From the NCBI GenBank assembly GCA_026988445.1, contig JALSLF010000258.1, positions 1 to 16,549 of the forward strand: a DNA stretch of 16,549 nucleotides, written 5' to 3'. The stretch is from Bacteroidales bacterium. GTDB taxonomy: Bacteria > Bacteroidota > Bacteroidia > Bacteroidales > NBLH01. This document shows, one piece after another, positions 5,924 to 14,610 of the stretch. The position numbers were made by a program, and so were the translations under genes. Within the stretch, counting starts at the first letter, position 1, and every line of letters begins with the position of its first letter. The notes under the pieces were generated by a model. That model was not told the DNA's origin. It did no database searches and saw only the letters and a list, made by a program, of their open reading frames with translations.

Positions 5924-8900
5924 TCAATCTTTTTGTTTCTTTTTTTCTTTTTCTTCGCGTCTTAAATCGGCTTTAAGGTCTTTGTTTATTTCTTTACGGT
6001 TTTTACGTTTTTCTTTTCTGCTGATTTTCTTTTCTTTTTTTGCAAAAACCCGTTTGTTCCTTTCATAAATTTTTTCCCATTTTAAGCGTTCTTTGAGCTC
6101 TTTTGATTTAAATCCCATGGTTGTTTTTATGCCGCTTAGTGCAGTAATTGCCCAATAATGAAAAACAGAACGGTAAATATCCCGTTCGTAATATATTCTA
6201 GCCGGTTTTATTCTGCCTTTTTTATGTTTTGGGTTATCGTTTTTAACAATGGAGTTTGCCAGCATTGATACAAATCCGCGTTTATTGACAATTAATGAGT
6301 CTGTTTTTTTCTTATTATGAATGTCAAATTTTAAATTATGATATACAAATTTCATATTTCCTACGGCATAATCATCATTTGCGCTTATATTAAATTTTAA
6401 ACTGTCAATTACACCATCGCGAATAGAAACAAAATACAAATTTTCTAACAGCGGGTTAAACAGTTCCATTTTCATACGTGTAAGTTTTCCTCCGTAATAA
6501 TATTCACCAGTTTCTGAGTTTAACGGAAAACGAAATGAAGCGGTTAAGATGCCTTCGTCCATAAACTTACCATGTGCAATCATTTTTGAGACTAAACCAC
6601 TATCTATTAAATTTTTATCATTGGTAATATTGGTAATGCTTCCGTTGATATCGGTGATGTCTAAATAGCTGCTATGGGTAGAGTTTTCACCAAGAAGTTC
6701 TATTCCAACATAAAAATCCCGGACATTTAACGTATCAATTTTAATATAGGTTTTCATTTGTTTTAAATCTTCAAATGGTAAGGCTGATTTAATGCTTGAA
6801 TCTAAAGGGAAGTGTTTGTTTTTATATGAATGAAGTTTTAAATCAATAAAATCAATACTTTGTGCTATTATCTTTTTGTCGGTTATAAACGATTTAAAAT
6901 CAGGCTTATTTATGTTGATTTCCGGTGCGTCAATATACAATAGTTTTACTTCGGTTTTTGCTTTTTTGGCTAATTCCTCACGCGAGGATACCGGATTCAT
7001 CACCACTGCTTTTGCAAATATTTTTTGTTGCCCTGTTGAGAAGCCCATTTCGCCAATATCCACTTGATAAAATCCTTTGTTTATTGTTGTAGAATAATTT
7101 TTCATTAAAAACGAGATATCCGAAGTATTGAAAAATTTATTTTTATCGTTGGTGTGTAATGAATCAATGAACAAGTTACTGATTGAACCGTAAATATTTG
7201 CATAATTTGTAATCGGCTTACTGATATTGCCTTTGTTTTTTATTTTGAGTGCTGCATTTATAATATCAATATAACTTAAATCGATTTTTTTAAAAACTTT
7301 CTTTGTTTTTTCATACAGGTTTATTTCAAAAGGATTAATTTTTTTCTTTTTTTCTTTATTGATTAATACAAAATAGGGTTCAATAATTTGTAAACTATCG
7401 GCAACTAATTGATTTAAAAGTAAATCACCATAAGAAAAATTTTTCATTTGCATGGCAGGAACAAAAACAGATTCAAATAAATTTTCCTTGTTATTAGTTT
7501 TATTCGTGTAATACAACAGATTATCAAACAAAACAATCTTTTTTGCAGAATTAAGATAGAAATGATTGAAATCGAAATTCAACTTTTTATCAGGGCTTTG
7601 GTATTTGAAGTTTTTTAGATGTATAATTGCTGCAACATTTTTTAATTGCTTACGGGGTTCTTTTAAAAAGGAAGTATCTATTTGAACTTTAGAAAAATTT
7701 ATATTAAAATCAGTATTTAATAATTTTTCTTCAATCTTATTTTTATTAATTAAAACACCAAAAGAACCACCTGAAATAATGATACTGTCGGTAATAATTT
7801 TTTCCAAAGCAAAAGTATTATTTTTAGAGTTGACAATTTGTGTTTTTTTACGGTAGTCTTTATTCTTTATAACTGAAATTGAAGGGTCTTTAATACGTAA
7901 AAGTCCTAAGTTAAGAATATTTGTATTTGAAAACTTGTTTAAATCAATTCCACTAAATGAAATTTCAGGACTGTAAGCGGTGATAATATTTTTTCCAAAG
8001 AGGCTATCAGCTGAGTGTTTATCGGGAAACCAACGTACAATTTCAGCACTAAAAAGACTGTCTTTTTGCGAAAATTCAATATTTTTGGCTTTGATTAGGT
8101 AGGGTTGTTGAATTAAATGCCTGTAAAAATCAGTAATATGAATATTTAGGTTTCTGCTTGTAACTTTTCCGTAATTTAAACTATCGGCAAAATAGTTATA
8201 ATTCAAATTGTCTAATTTTAAAGACAGTCTTCCTCTAGTGTTAATTTTTTCATTATTAAGGCTATCTGATTTTGAAAATAGAAAAATACCTTTATTGATA
8301 TTTAAGTTTTTTACGCTTAAATTCTTAAAATATTTAGATAATAAAACATTAAAAGTTTTTGGAACTATGATGCTGTCTCCGGCTCTTGTGCTTTGAGTAT
8401 CAATAGAAAGCTTTGATAAATTGTCCAAACTATTTTCTACAATATCCTTAAAATGCAGTATTTTAAATAAGGGTTGATTAATGTTAATTTGCTCGATGGA
8501 TAAGTTTTTTTGCAATAAAAATCCTTGAATATCTATTCCGTTAATGCTTGTTTTTTTAATGCTCAAATCAATAATATCTGCTTTCCCAAAGTTTTTAAGC
8601 TCCTTATAAACTCTTATGCGGGGGTGAATTTCCAAATCATTAATTTGAATGAGCGAATCGGCATTTGAAATATAAATACTTTGAGCATCAATAATATGAA
8701 CCCTGTCGGTCATTTGTTGCTTATAATTATTCAATAAAATTTTATAAGCATAAAGCGAAAACATTTTTTCAAAACTATTTTGTCCGTTAAAAAAATTCAG
8801 ATATCGTAAATCAAAGTTTACTTTTCCGGAATAGCTACCCAATATACTATCGTTTTGATAAGTTACAATATTGAAATCAGAGTTTTTTAACTGTATTTTA

Positions 8901-10525
8901 TTGATACTTAGCCTTTTTAAGAATGCACCTGTTAATTTGGAAATAAAGTTTTCCTGTTTTTTATTCTCTTTTTTTAATATTTGTAAATTAATGTTTGATT
9001 TACCCATTACCATTTTTTGTATAATGAGTTCTCTATTCTTCATTAATCGATAAAAGTCTGTACCGCTTAACTTTATATCACTTATATCAAAATTCATCTT
9101 TTGTTTTAACAGGCTTGTGTTTTGTGTAGGATGAATACTTAAGTTTTTAATGTACAGGCTTTTGGTATCGGTATGAATATTTATTTGCTTTGCTTGTAGA
9201 GTATGCGTTTTATCAATAATATTTGCTTTAAAGTCGTTTAAATTAAGTCTTATATTTTTTGAATATAAAATCCGCTCAGGGTCTTCTCCCGAATGTTTGT
9301 TCAATAGAAAATCCAGTAGGCTTAAGTTAAAATCTTTAATATGATAAGCCGGCTTATTAAAGTTTTTTTGATGAATAAGTTCCAATTCTGCATGATTGAG
9401 GTCTAATGTTTTAATAGAGACTGAATTTAAACTACCTTTTATAAGTTTATAAAAATCAAGTTTTATTGTGTTTTGTTTATTTTCGCTAACTATTTTGTTT
9501 TTCTTAAACCTGCTTTTTTCAATATCAAGCAATTTTATTTTTGGGGCATCAATTATAATATTCTGAATCTCAATATTTTTATTAAAATATAAATTTGAAA
9601 TATTAAAATTATGAAAATGAACTTCGGGTGATGTAAAATAATAGTAGCCTGATATTTTCACGGAATCAATATTTGCATTTTTAGAAACCGGTAAAATGCG
9701 TACAGATTTTGCTTTTAAAAGCGATTCTTTTGTGGATATATAAATATTTTTTGCATAAAAGTTATGAATTCCATCCGCTAAACGGATACGATAATTATTA
9801 ATAGATATTTGTATATCATTTGAATAAAACAGTTTTTTTGAATGTTTATAAACTTCCTCATCCAGATAAAAATCATATAGCTTTACCGAAATTAGTCCAA
9901 AATGGCTTGTTTTGCTGCTACTGTCTTTTGATAATCTTAAATGGAATTGTCCATTTTCTACATTTATGTATTTTACCTCTAAAATATCTACGTATTTATT
10001 TATTGATGGGTATAAATCCTGATGTATAAAATCTCTACTTACCGTTTTTTGTTGGTTATCATCCGGCGATTTTTTTAATTTTATTACCGGATTATCTATG
10101 AAAAATTCTTTGACTTTTAAATGTTGTTTGAAAAAAAGTTTGTAAAAACTTGTACCCCAAAATTCTATTGAGCGAACTTTTATGTCGTAAACAGCAGTAT
10201 TTTCTAAACCTTTATCTAAAAGCTGCTGATATACTAAAGTGTCTGCACTAAGCTTAAAATTAGTGAGTTTAATATGCCTTTGGCTTAATTCAAAACGGAT
10301 TTTATCAAAATCAATTTGATATAAACCATGTGTTTTTTCTAGAACCTTGTTTTGGATATAAGTTTTAAACACCGGAGTAGCAAAAAAGTATAAGAAAAAA
10401 TCAACCACAACTATTAAAATTATCAAAGTATAGATACTTTTTTTTAGTCGCTTTCTTTTTTTTGCTTTTGGCTTTTTTTTTATCTTAATGTCTTCCGCTT
10501 CTATATTTTTGTTTGTTTCTGGCAA
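5924..10525 (-). CDS. Very large AsmA-like (DUF748/AsmA superfamily) envelope protein
   Basis: A 1533-residue protein. It has a very basic N-terminus (KKKPKAKKRKRLKK, 16-29), one membrane helix (31-50), and then a long, beta-rich, non-repetitive-looking body of alternating Ile/Leu and polar residues, ending in a tail (about 1475-1533) made mostly of Lys, Arg and Glu. This is the plan of AsmA/TamB-type proteins, anchored in the inner membrane and spanning the periplasm, thought to move lipids to the outer membrane. The body holds about six copies of a motif such as HNFYAKNIYISTKESLL followed by a strand ending in Pro (252-279, 439-466, 607-635, 807-834, a weaker one near 979-1006, and 1148-1178), 170-200 residues apart. 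The conserved ending RIYYERDIYRSVFHYW (1443-1458) followed by ALSGIK resembles AsmA-like relatives in Bacteroidota. The start is TTG (10523-10525): an in-frame stop lies 12 bases upstream of it and the first internal Met is residue 477. Confidence 0.75.
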   Translation of the reverse strand: MPETNKNIEAEDIKIKKKPKAKKRKRLKKSIYTLIILIVVVDFFLYFFATPVFKTYIQNKVLEKTHGLYQIDFDKIRFELSQRHIKLTNFKLSADTLVYQQLLDKGLENTAVYDIKVRSIEFWGTSFYKLFFKQHLKVKEFFIDNPVIKLKKSPDDNQQKTVSRDFIHQDLYPSINKYVDILEVKYINVENGQFHLRLSKDSSSKTSHFGLISVKLYDFYLDEEVYKHSKKLFYSNDIQISINNYRIRLADGIHNFYAKNIYISTKESLLKAKSVRILPVSKNANIDSVKISGYYYFTSPEVHFHNFNISNLYFNKNIEIQNIIIDAPKIKLLDIEKSRFKKNKIVSENKQNTIKLDFYKLIKGSLNSVSIKTLDLNHAELELIHQKNFNKPAYHIKDFNLSLLDFLLNKHSGEDPERILYSKNIRLNLNDFKANIIDKTHTLQAKQINIHTDTKSLYIKNLSIHPTQNTSLLKQKMNFDISDIKLSGTDFYRLMKNRELIIQKMVMGKSNINLQILKKENKKQENFISKLTGAFLKRLSINKIQLKNSDFNIVTYQNDSILGSYSGKVNFDLRYLNFFNGQNSFEKMFSLYAYKILLNNYKQQMTDRVHIIDAQSIYISNADSLIQINDLEIHPRIRVYKELKNFGKADIIDLSIKKTSINGIDIQGFLLQKNLSIEQININQPLFKILHFKDIVENSLDNLSKLSIDTQSTRAGDSIIVPKTFNVLLSKYFKNLSVKNLNINKGIFLFSKSDSLNNEKINTRGRLSLKLDNLNYNYFADSLNYGKVTSRNLNIHITDFYRHLIQQPYLIKAKNIEFSQKDSLFSAEIVRWFPDKHSADSLFGKNIITAYSPEISFSGIDLNKFSNTNILNLGLLRIKDPSISVIKNKDYRKKTQIVNSKNNTFALEKIITDSIIISGGSFGVLINKNKIEEKLLNTDFNINFSKVQIDTSFLKEPRKQLKNVAAIIHLKNFKYQSPDKKLNFDFNHFYLNSAKKIVLFDNLLYYTNKTNNKENLFESVFVPAMQMKNFSYGDLLLNQLVADSLQIIEPYFVLINKEKKKKINPFEINLYEKTKKVFKKIDLSYIDIINAALKIKNKGNISKPITNYANIYGSISNLFIDSLHTNDKNKFFNTSDISFLMKNYSTTINKGFYQVDIGEMGFSTGQQKIFAKAVVMNPVSSREELAKKAKTEVKLLYIDAPEININKPDFKSFITDKKIIAQSIDFIDLKLHSYKNKHFPLDSSIKSALPFEDLKQMKTYIKIDTLNVRDFYVGIELLGENSTHSSYLDITDINGSITNITNDKNLIDSGLVSKMIAHGKFMDEGILTASFRFPLNSETGEYYYGGKLTRMKMELFNPLLENLYFVSIRDGVIDSLKFNISANDDYAVGNMKFVYHNLKFDIHNKKKTDSLIVNKRGFVSMLANSIVKNDNPKHKKGRIKPARIYYERDIYRSVFHYWAITALSGIKTTMGFKSKELKERLKWEKIYERNKRVFAKKEKKISRKEKRKNRKEINKDLKADLRREEKEKKKQKD

Positions 10526-10742
10526 TTTTAAATAGGCTTAATAATTAATTTTGGAATTATTCGGATAAAAATAAAAAACTTTCCTTGATATTATTTATTT
10601 TTGGGCGAAACTATTTTCGTTTAAAGGTAAATAATTATTTACAATATTATAGATATTATACAAATTAAGAAAGAAAAACCCTATATTAAAATCTATATTT
10701 TTAAAACACATTTAATAATTAATTAACTTAAATTTTTGCACT
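10526..10742. other. Divergent intergenic region, AsmA-like gene and cytochrome peroxidase gene
   Basis: These 217 bases must hold promoters for both divergent genes. For the minus strand, TACCTTTA (10622-10629) matches TAnnTTTG except for the last base. For the plus strand, TATATTTT (10694-10701) is a similarly imperfect match 41 bases before the ATG. A small hairpin CGAAA-CTAT-TTTCG lies at 10606-10619. None is strong alone. Confidence 0.3.
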
Positions 10743-11804
10743 ATGAAGAAAATTACCGTACTGATTAGCCTATTAGCATTGTTTTCTTGGGCTTGTTCAA
10801 CAGGGAATACTAATGATGAACAAACGAACAAGGAAAACACCATTACCGAAAGTGAGTTATTGACAAGAGCTAAAGTTTTTTTTAAAGCACTGCCCAAAAC
10901 TGCTGAAAATCCGGATAATAAAATTACCGATGAAAAAGTGAAATTGGGTAAAGTGCTGTATTTTGACAAGAGATTATCAAAAAATGAAACGCAAAGTTGT
11001 AACACTTGTCATAATTTGGCTACTTATGGTGTTGATAATTTGCCTACTTCTCCCGGAGATAATGGTAAACCCGGAACCCGTAATTCGCCAACGGTATATA
11101 ATTCAGCATTACAATTCAGACAATTTTGGGATGGGCGTGAACCAGATGTAGAAGCCCAAGCCGGTGGGCCGGTATTAAATCCCGCTGAAATGGCTATGCC
11201 CGATGAAAAATTTGTAATTGAGCGCCTTTTAAAAGCTGAAATGTATCAGCAACTATTTAAAGCTGCTTTTCCAAATGAGGAAAACCCGATTAACTATGAT
11301 AATTTGAAAAAAGCCATCGGTGCTTTTGAGCGTACGCTTATTACCCCTACGCGCTTTGATGAGTTTTTGGCTGGTAAAGAAGATGCCTTGACCGAACAAG
11401 AACAAAAGGGCTTAAAAACTTTTATGGAAATTGGTTGTACTACTTGTCATATTGGTGAAAATTTAGGCGGTACCATGTATCAAAAATTTGGCTTGTTTGG
11501 CGATTATGCCGAATTGACTAAATCAAAAACTATTGATAACGGTCGCTTTGATGTAACCCAAAAAGAAGCAGACAAATTTATGTTCAAAGTGCCGATTTTA
11601 CGCAATATAGAAAAAACACATCCGTATTTTCACGACGGTTCGGTTGCCGACTTAGGCGAGGCTGTTAAAATTATGGCAAAATTAGAATTAAATAAAGATT
11701 TAAACGATGAGCAGATAAATGATATTGTAACTTTCTTAAAATCATTAACCGCTGATATTCCTGAAGATTGGAAAACAGAACCCGTTGAGCTTGCACAAAA
11801 ATAA
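10743..11804 (+). CDS. Di-heme cytochrome c peroxidase (MauG/CcpA family) lipoprotein
   Basis: A 353-residue periplasmic enzyme of the bacterial di-heme peroxidase family, which reduces hydrogen peroxide to water with electrons from small cytochromes or cupredoxins. An N-terminal lipoprotein signal ends in SWAC with Cys 18, so it is likely membrane-tethered. Heme motif 1 is CNTCH (86-90, low-potential site) and heme motif 2 is CTTCH (232-236, high-potential site). Other family landmarks are RNSPTVYN (113-120), FWDGRE (128-133), GPVLNPAEMAMP (142-153, with the active-site Glu at 149), FERT (195-198), and FMFKVPILRNI (279-289, where Met 280 is the probable sixth ligand of the second heme), then HPYFHDGS (293-300). 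Length and motifs look complete, so a true peroxidase is more likely than a MauG-like oxidase. A strong terminator follows. Cytochrome maturation genes are not in the window. Confidence 0.95.
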   Translation: MKKITVLISLLALFSWACSTGNTNDEQTNKENTITESELLTRAKVFFKALPKTAENPDNKITDEKVKLGKVLYFDKRLSKNETQSCNTCHNLATYGVDNLPTSPGDNGKPGTRNSPTVYNSALQFRQFWDGREPDVEAQAGGPVLNPAEMAMPDEKFVIERLLKAEMYQQLFKAAFPNEENPINYDNLKKAIGAFERTLITPTRFDEFLAGKEDALTEQEQKGLKTFMEIGCTTCHIGENLGGTMYQKFGLFGDYAELTKSKTIDNGRFDVTQKEADKFMFKVPILRNIEKTHPYFHDGSVADLGEAVKIMAKLELNKDLNDEQINDIVTFLKSLTADIPEDWKTEPVELAQK

Positions 11805-11824
11805 AAAGTAGGTATTGCTTTAAG

Positions 11825-11838
11825 CTAAATTGAGCGAT
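11825..11838 (+). repeat. 14-bp match to the end of the MITE-like element
   Basis: CTAAATTGAGCGAT repeats exactly the sequence at 1112-1125 and, inverted, at 1257-1270. It lies 20 bases after the peroxidase stop codon and directly before the terminator. Nothing else of the 161-bp element is recognisable here. Confidence 0.6.
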
Positions 11839-11869
11839 AAAAAACCGCAAACATAGTTTGCGGTTTTTT
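11839..11869 (+). terminator. Strong rho-independent terminator of the cytochrome peroxidase gene
   Basis: AAAAAACCGCAAAC (11839-11852) pairs perfectly with GTTTGCGGTTTTTT (11856-11869) around the loop ATA, giving a 14-bp stem with a T-run on the plus strand and further T after it. The reverse strand also ends in T, so it could work both ways. Confidence 0.85.
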
Positions 11870-11940
11870 GTTTTTCCTAATATCAAACATCTATTGTTCA
11901 GGCTGTTAATTGGTGTGCCCCTTGCAAATTAATCATGAAA

Positions 11941-11948
11941 TAATTTTG
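11941..11948 (+). promoter_or_regulatory. Candidate -7 element for the molybdenum hydroxylase gene
   Basis: TAATTTTG is an exact TAnnTTTG match. CTTG at 11921-11924 could serve as a -33 element, though the 16-base spacer is slightly short. The implied leader is about 115 bases. Confidence 0.4.
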
Positions 11949-11992
11949 TTTTAATGTGCTTTTAACCAGATATTTGTGCACGCACACTGTAG

Positions 11993-12021
11993 TTTAAGGG
12001 AGTTTATAAAGTTCCCTTAAA
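11993..12021 (+). promoter_or_regulatory. Leader hairpin upstream of the molybdenum hydroxylase gene
   Basis: TTTAAGGGA (11993-12001) pairs perfectly with TCCCTTAAA (12013-12021), with G-T pairs possible inside. It would sit in the mRNA leader, 48 bases before the start codon. There is no T-run after it, so a simple terminator is unlikely. The rest of the leader matches no riboswitch that I recognise. Confidence 0.4.
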
Positions 12022-12069
12022 AAATATTTCTTAATTTTATAGCAAAATACGCGAACAAAACATTTTATT

Positions 12070-14610
12070 ATGATAAAATTCTCTATCAACGGAAAAAATA
12101 TTGAATACTCAGGTAATCCTGAGCAAAAATTATTGAGTTTTTTACGTAAAGATATAAAACTCACTGCTGTAAAAGACGGCTGTTCAGGACAAGGAGCTTG
12201 TGGAGCTTGCACTGTTGAGATAAACGGAAAAGCAAAATTAGCATGCTTAACAAAAATCAGCACATTAGAAAATGCAGAAATTTTCACCCCCGAAGGCTTT
12301 CCCGAATATGTTTTGGATACTATAGCAAAAGCATTTGTAAACGAAGGAGCTGTTCAGTGTGGGTTTTGTACTCCGGGTTTTATCAGTCGCACCAAAGTTT
12401 TATTACAGGAAAACCCTAATCCGAGTATCGAAGAAGTACGTAAAGCACTTAAAGCCCATTTATGCCGCTGTACCGGCTACAAAAAAATTGAAAAGGGAAT
12501 TTTATCTGCTGCAGAAGCTATTACTCAAGGCAAAAAACTTGAATTAAGAAAAACAGACGGCAAAATCGGTAGTTCGCATCCCAAATACATGGCTTACGAA
12601 ACAGCAATAGGAAAACGTAATTTTACCGATGATATTTTCCTTAACGGGATGTTGTTCGCCGCTCTGAAGTTTAGCGATTACCCGAAAGCAAAAATTTTAA
12701 AAATTGATACATCGGAAGCGGAAAACTTAAAAGGAGTGCATCGTATTTTTACGGCAAAAGACATTCCGGGCACAAAAAAAGTAGGTTTAATTATCCGTGA
12801 TTGGTCGGTGATGATTGACGAAGGCGAAACCACGCATTATATTGGCGATGTACTTGCCGGAGTTGTAGCCGAAAATGAAGAAATTGCACGAAAAGCCATT
12901 GAGCTGATTCAAGTTGAATACGAAGTATTCAAACCGCTTACAAATCCGTTTGAGGCAATTGAAGGTGCACGTGTTCATCCCGAAAGACCCAATAATTTTG
13001 ATACTACACAATTTACCATTGGTGATGTGGAAAATGCATTAAAAAATGCAGCATACATTTCTCATGGAAATTATCAAACACAGCGTATTGAACATGCTTT
13101 TCTGGAAAAAGAAAGTGCAGTTGCTTTGCCCATATCCGGTGGAATAAAACTATATAGTCAATCTCAAGGTATATATGAAGACCGGAGACAAATTGCCGAA
13201 ATACTTAATTTACCCGAAGAAAAGGTACATGTTGAATTGGTTCCCAACGGGGGCGGTTTTGGCGGAAAGGAAGATTTAAGCATACAGGGACATACGGCAT
13301 TGTTTGCCTGGTTGTTGCAAAAACCGGTTAAATTAACACTCACACGCGAAGAGTCCATACGCTTACACCCGAAACGACACCCTGTTTTTATGGATATTAC
13401 GCTTGCAGCCGATAAAAACGGAAAACTCACGGCTTTAAAATTACGGGCAGTAGGCGATACGGGAGCTTATGCATCGGTAGGGATGAAAGTATTGGAGCGT
13501 GTGGCAGGTCATGCAGCCGGTGCTTATTATATTCCTGAGGTAGATATTGAAGCCAAAACCGTTTATACCAACAACATTCCAAGCGGTGCTATGCGTGGTT
13601 TTGGAGCAAATCAAGTGGCTTTTGCTCTGGAAAGTTGCATCGATGATATTTGCGAACAAGCCGGTTTTGACCGTTGGGAATTTCGCTACAAAAATGCTTT
13701 AAGCGATGGTTTAAGTACATCTACCGGTCAAAAATTGTATGGTGTTGGAGTTAAAGCATGTTTAGAAGCTGTTAAAGAAGATTTTTATAATGCCAAATAC
13801 GCCGGATTGGCTTGTGCCATAAAAAATTCAGGTGTAGGAAACGGTATGATTGATGAATCAAAAGTAAAAATTGAAATTATTTCCGAAAAACATATTCGCC
13901 TGCACCATGGTTGGACAGAAATGGGGCAGGGGGTACATAATATGGCACTGCAAACGCTTTGCGAAGAAACCGGTATATCACCCGATATTATTGAAGTAGT
14001 AGTAGATTCCGAAGCTCAAATAAAAACAGGCATGACCACATCATCGCGAGCTACGGCTTTGGTTGGTTTAGCGGTTATAAATGCAGCTAAAAATTTAAAA
14101 GAAGATTTACGTAGTAAATCTTTATCCGAACTTAAAGGAAAAACCTACAAAGGAGCTTATATTTGTGATTGGACTACCAAACCCGGTAGCGATGTGGACG
14201 AACAAATTACGCACTATTCTTATGGTTATGCTGCGCAAGTTTGTATTTTAAATGAAAAGGGTGATATTGAAAAAATGATTGCCGCACACGATGCCGGAAA
14301 AATAATGAACCCCATGCTTTTTGAAGGGCAAATTGAAGGCGGTGTACACATGGGCTTGGGATATGCTTTACGTGAAAATCTACCGATGAAAGACGGCTTT
14401 CTTGTCCACGATAAAATGCGAAAGCTCGGGGTGCTGCGTGCTCATGAAACCCCTGAAATTATTGTTAAAGGAGTTGAAGTAAAAGACCCTGTTGGTCCTT
14501 ACGGTGCTAAAGGCATTGGTGAAATAGGTTTAGTGCCTACGGCAGCGGCAGTAGCTAATGCTTTTTATTGTTTTGATAAAAAAAGAAGATATAAACTACC
14601 TTTGGAATAG
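12070..14610 (+). CDS. Fused 2Fe-2S / molybdopterin hydroxylase, selenium-dependent xanthine dehydrogenase type
   Basis: An 846-residue protein joining the iron-sulfur subunit to the molybdenum subunit of the xanthine oxidase family. Residues 1-155 hold two 2Fe-2S clusters: Cys 38, 43, 46 and 59 (CSGQGACGAC ... C), then Cys 97, 100, 132 and 134 (CGFC ... CRC). Residues 172-290 form the Ald_Xan_dh_C hammerhead domain, and 310-840 the molybdopterin-binding domains: GGGFGGKED (394-402), GAMRGFGANQ (506-515), TEMGQGVHN (616-624) and YGAKGIGEIG (811-820) with Glu 818 as the likely catalytic base. The length, the absence of a FAD domain and the IKNSGVGNGM block (585-593) match the fused 'selenium-dependent xanthine dehydrogenase' family, where selenium sits in the labile Mo cofactor, not as selenocysteine; no in-frame TGA is present. 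Xanthine or a related N-heterocycle is the likely substrate. No FAD subunit or cofactor-insertion gene lies beside it. A CO dehydrogenase-like or aldehyde oxidoreductase role is less likely. Confidence 0.85.
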   Translation: MIKFSINGKNIEYSGNPEQKLLSFLRKDIKLTAVKDGCSGQGACGACTVEINGKAKLACLTKISTLENAEIFTPEGFPEYVLDTIAKAFVNEGAVQCGFCTPGFISRTKVLLQENPNPSIEEVRKALKAHLCRCTGYKKIEKGILSAAEAITQGKKLELRKTDGKIGSSHPKYMAYETAIGKRNFTDDIFLNGMLFAALKFSDYPKAKILKIDTSEAENLKGVHRIFTAKDIPGTKKVGLIIRDWSVMIDEGETTHYIGDVLAGVVAENEEIARKAIELIQVEYEVFKPLTNPFEAIEGARVHPERPNNFDTTQFTIGDVENALKNAAYISHGNYQTQRIEHAFLEKESAVALPISGGIKLYSQSQGIYEDRRQIAEILNLPEEKVHVELVPNGGGFGGKEDLSIQGHTALFAWLLQKPVKLTLTREESIRLHPKRHPVFMDITLAADKNGKLTALKLRAVGDTGAYASVGMKVLERVAGHAAGAYYIPEVDIEAKTVYTNNIPSGAMRGFGANQVAFALESCIDDICEQAGFDRWEFRYKNALSDGLSTSTGQKLYGVGVKACLEAVKEDFYNAKYAGLACAIKNSGVGNGMIDESKVKIEIISEKHIRLHHGWTEMGQGVHNMALQTLCEETGISPDIIEVVVDSEAQIKTGMTTSSRATALVGLAVINAAKNLKEDLRSKSLSELKGKTYKGAYICDWTTKPGSDVDEQITHYSYGYAAQVCILNEKGDIEKMIAAHDAGKIMNPMLFEGQIEGGVHMGLGYALRENLPMKDGFLVHDKMRKLGVLRAHETPEIIVKGVEVKDPVGPYGAKGIGEIGLVPTAAAVANAFYCFDKKRRYKLPLE

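Noticed and set aside
10167..10175. ATTGAGCGA, resembling the MITE end
   Set aside because: Only nine bases match and it lies within the AsmA-like coding sequence at an ordinary codon position; chance is sufficient.
10712..11005. Minus-strand open frame opposite the peroxidase gene start, and similar frames opposite the SEL1, AsmA-like and hydroxylase genes
   Set aside because: They are antisense shadows of strongly supported genes, with no recognisable domain.
12070..14610. Possible selenocysteine codon in the 'selenium-dependent' enzyme
   Set aside because: The reading frame has no internal TGA; in this family selenium belongs to the molybdenum cofactor.
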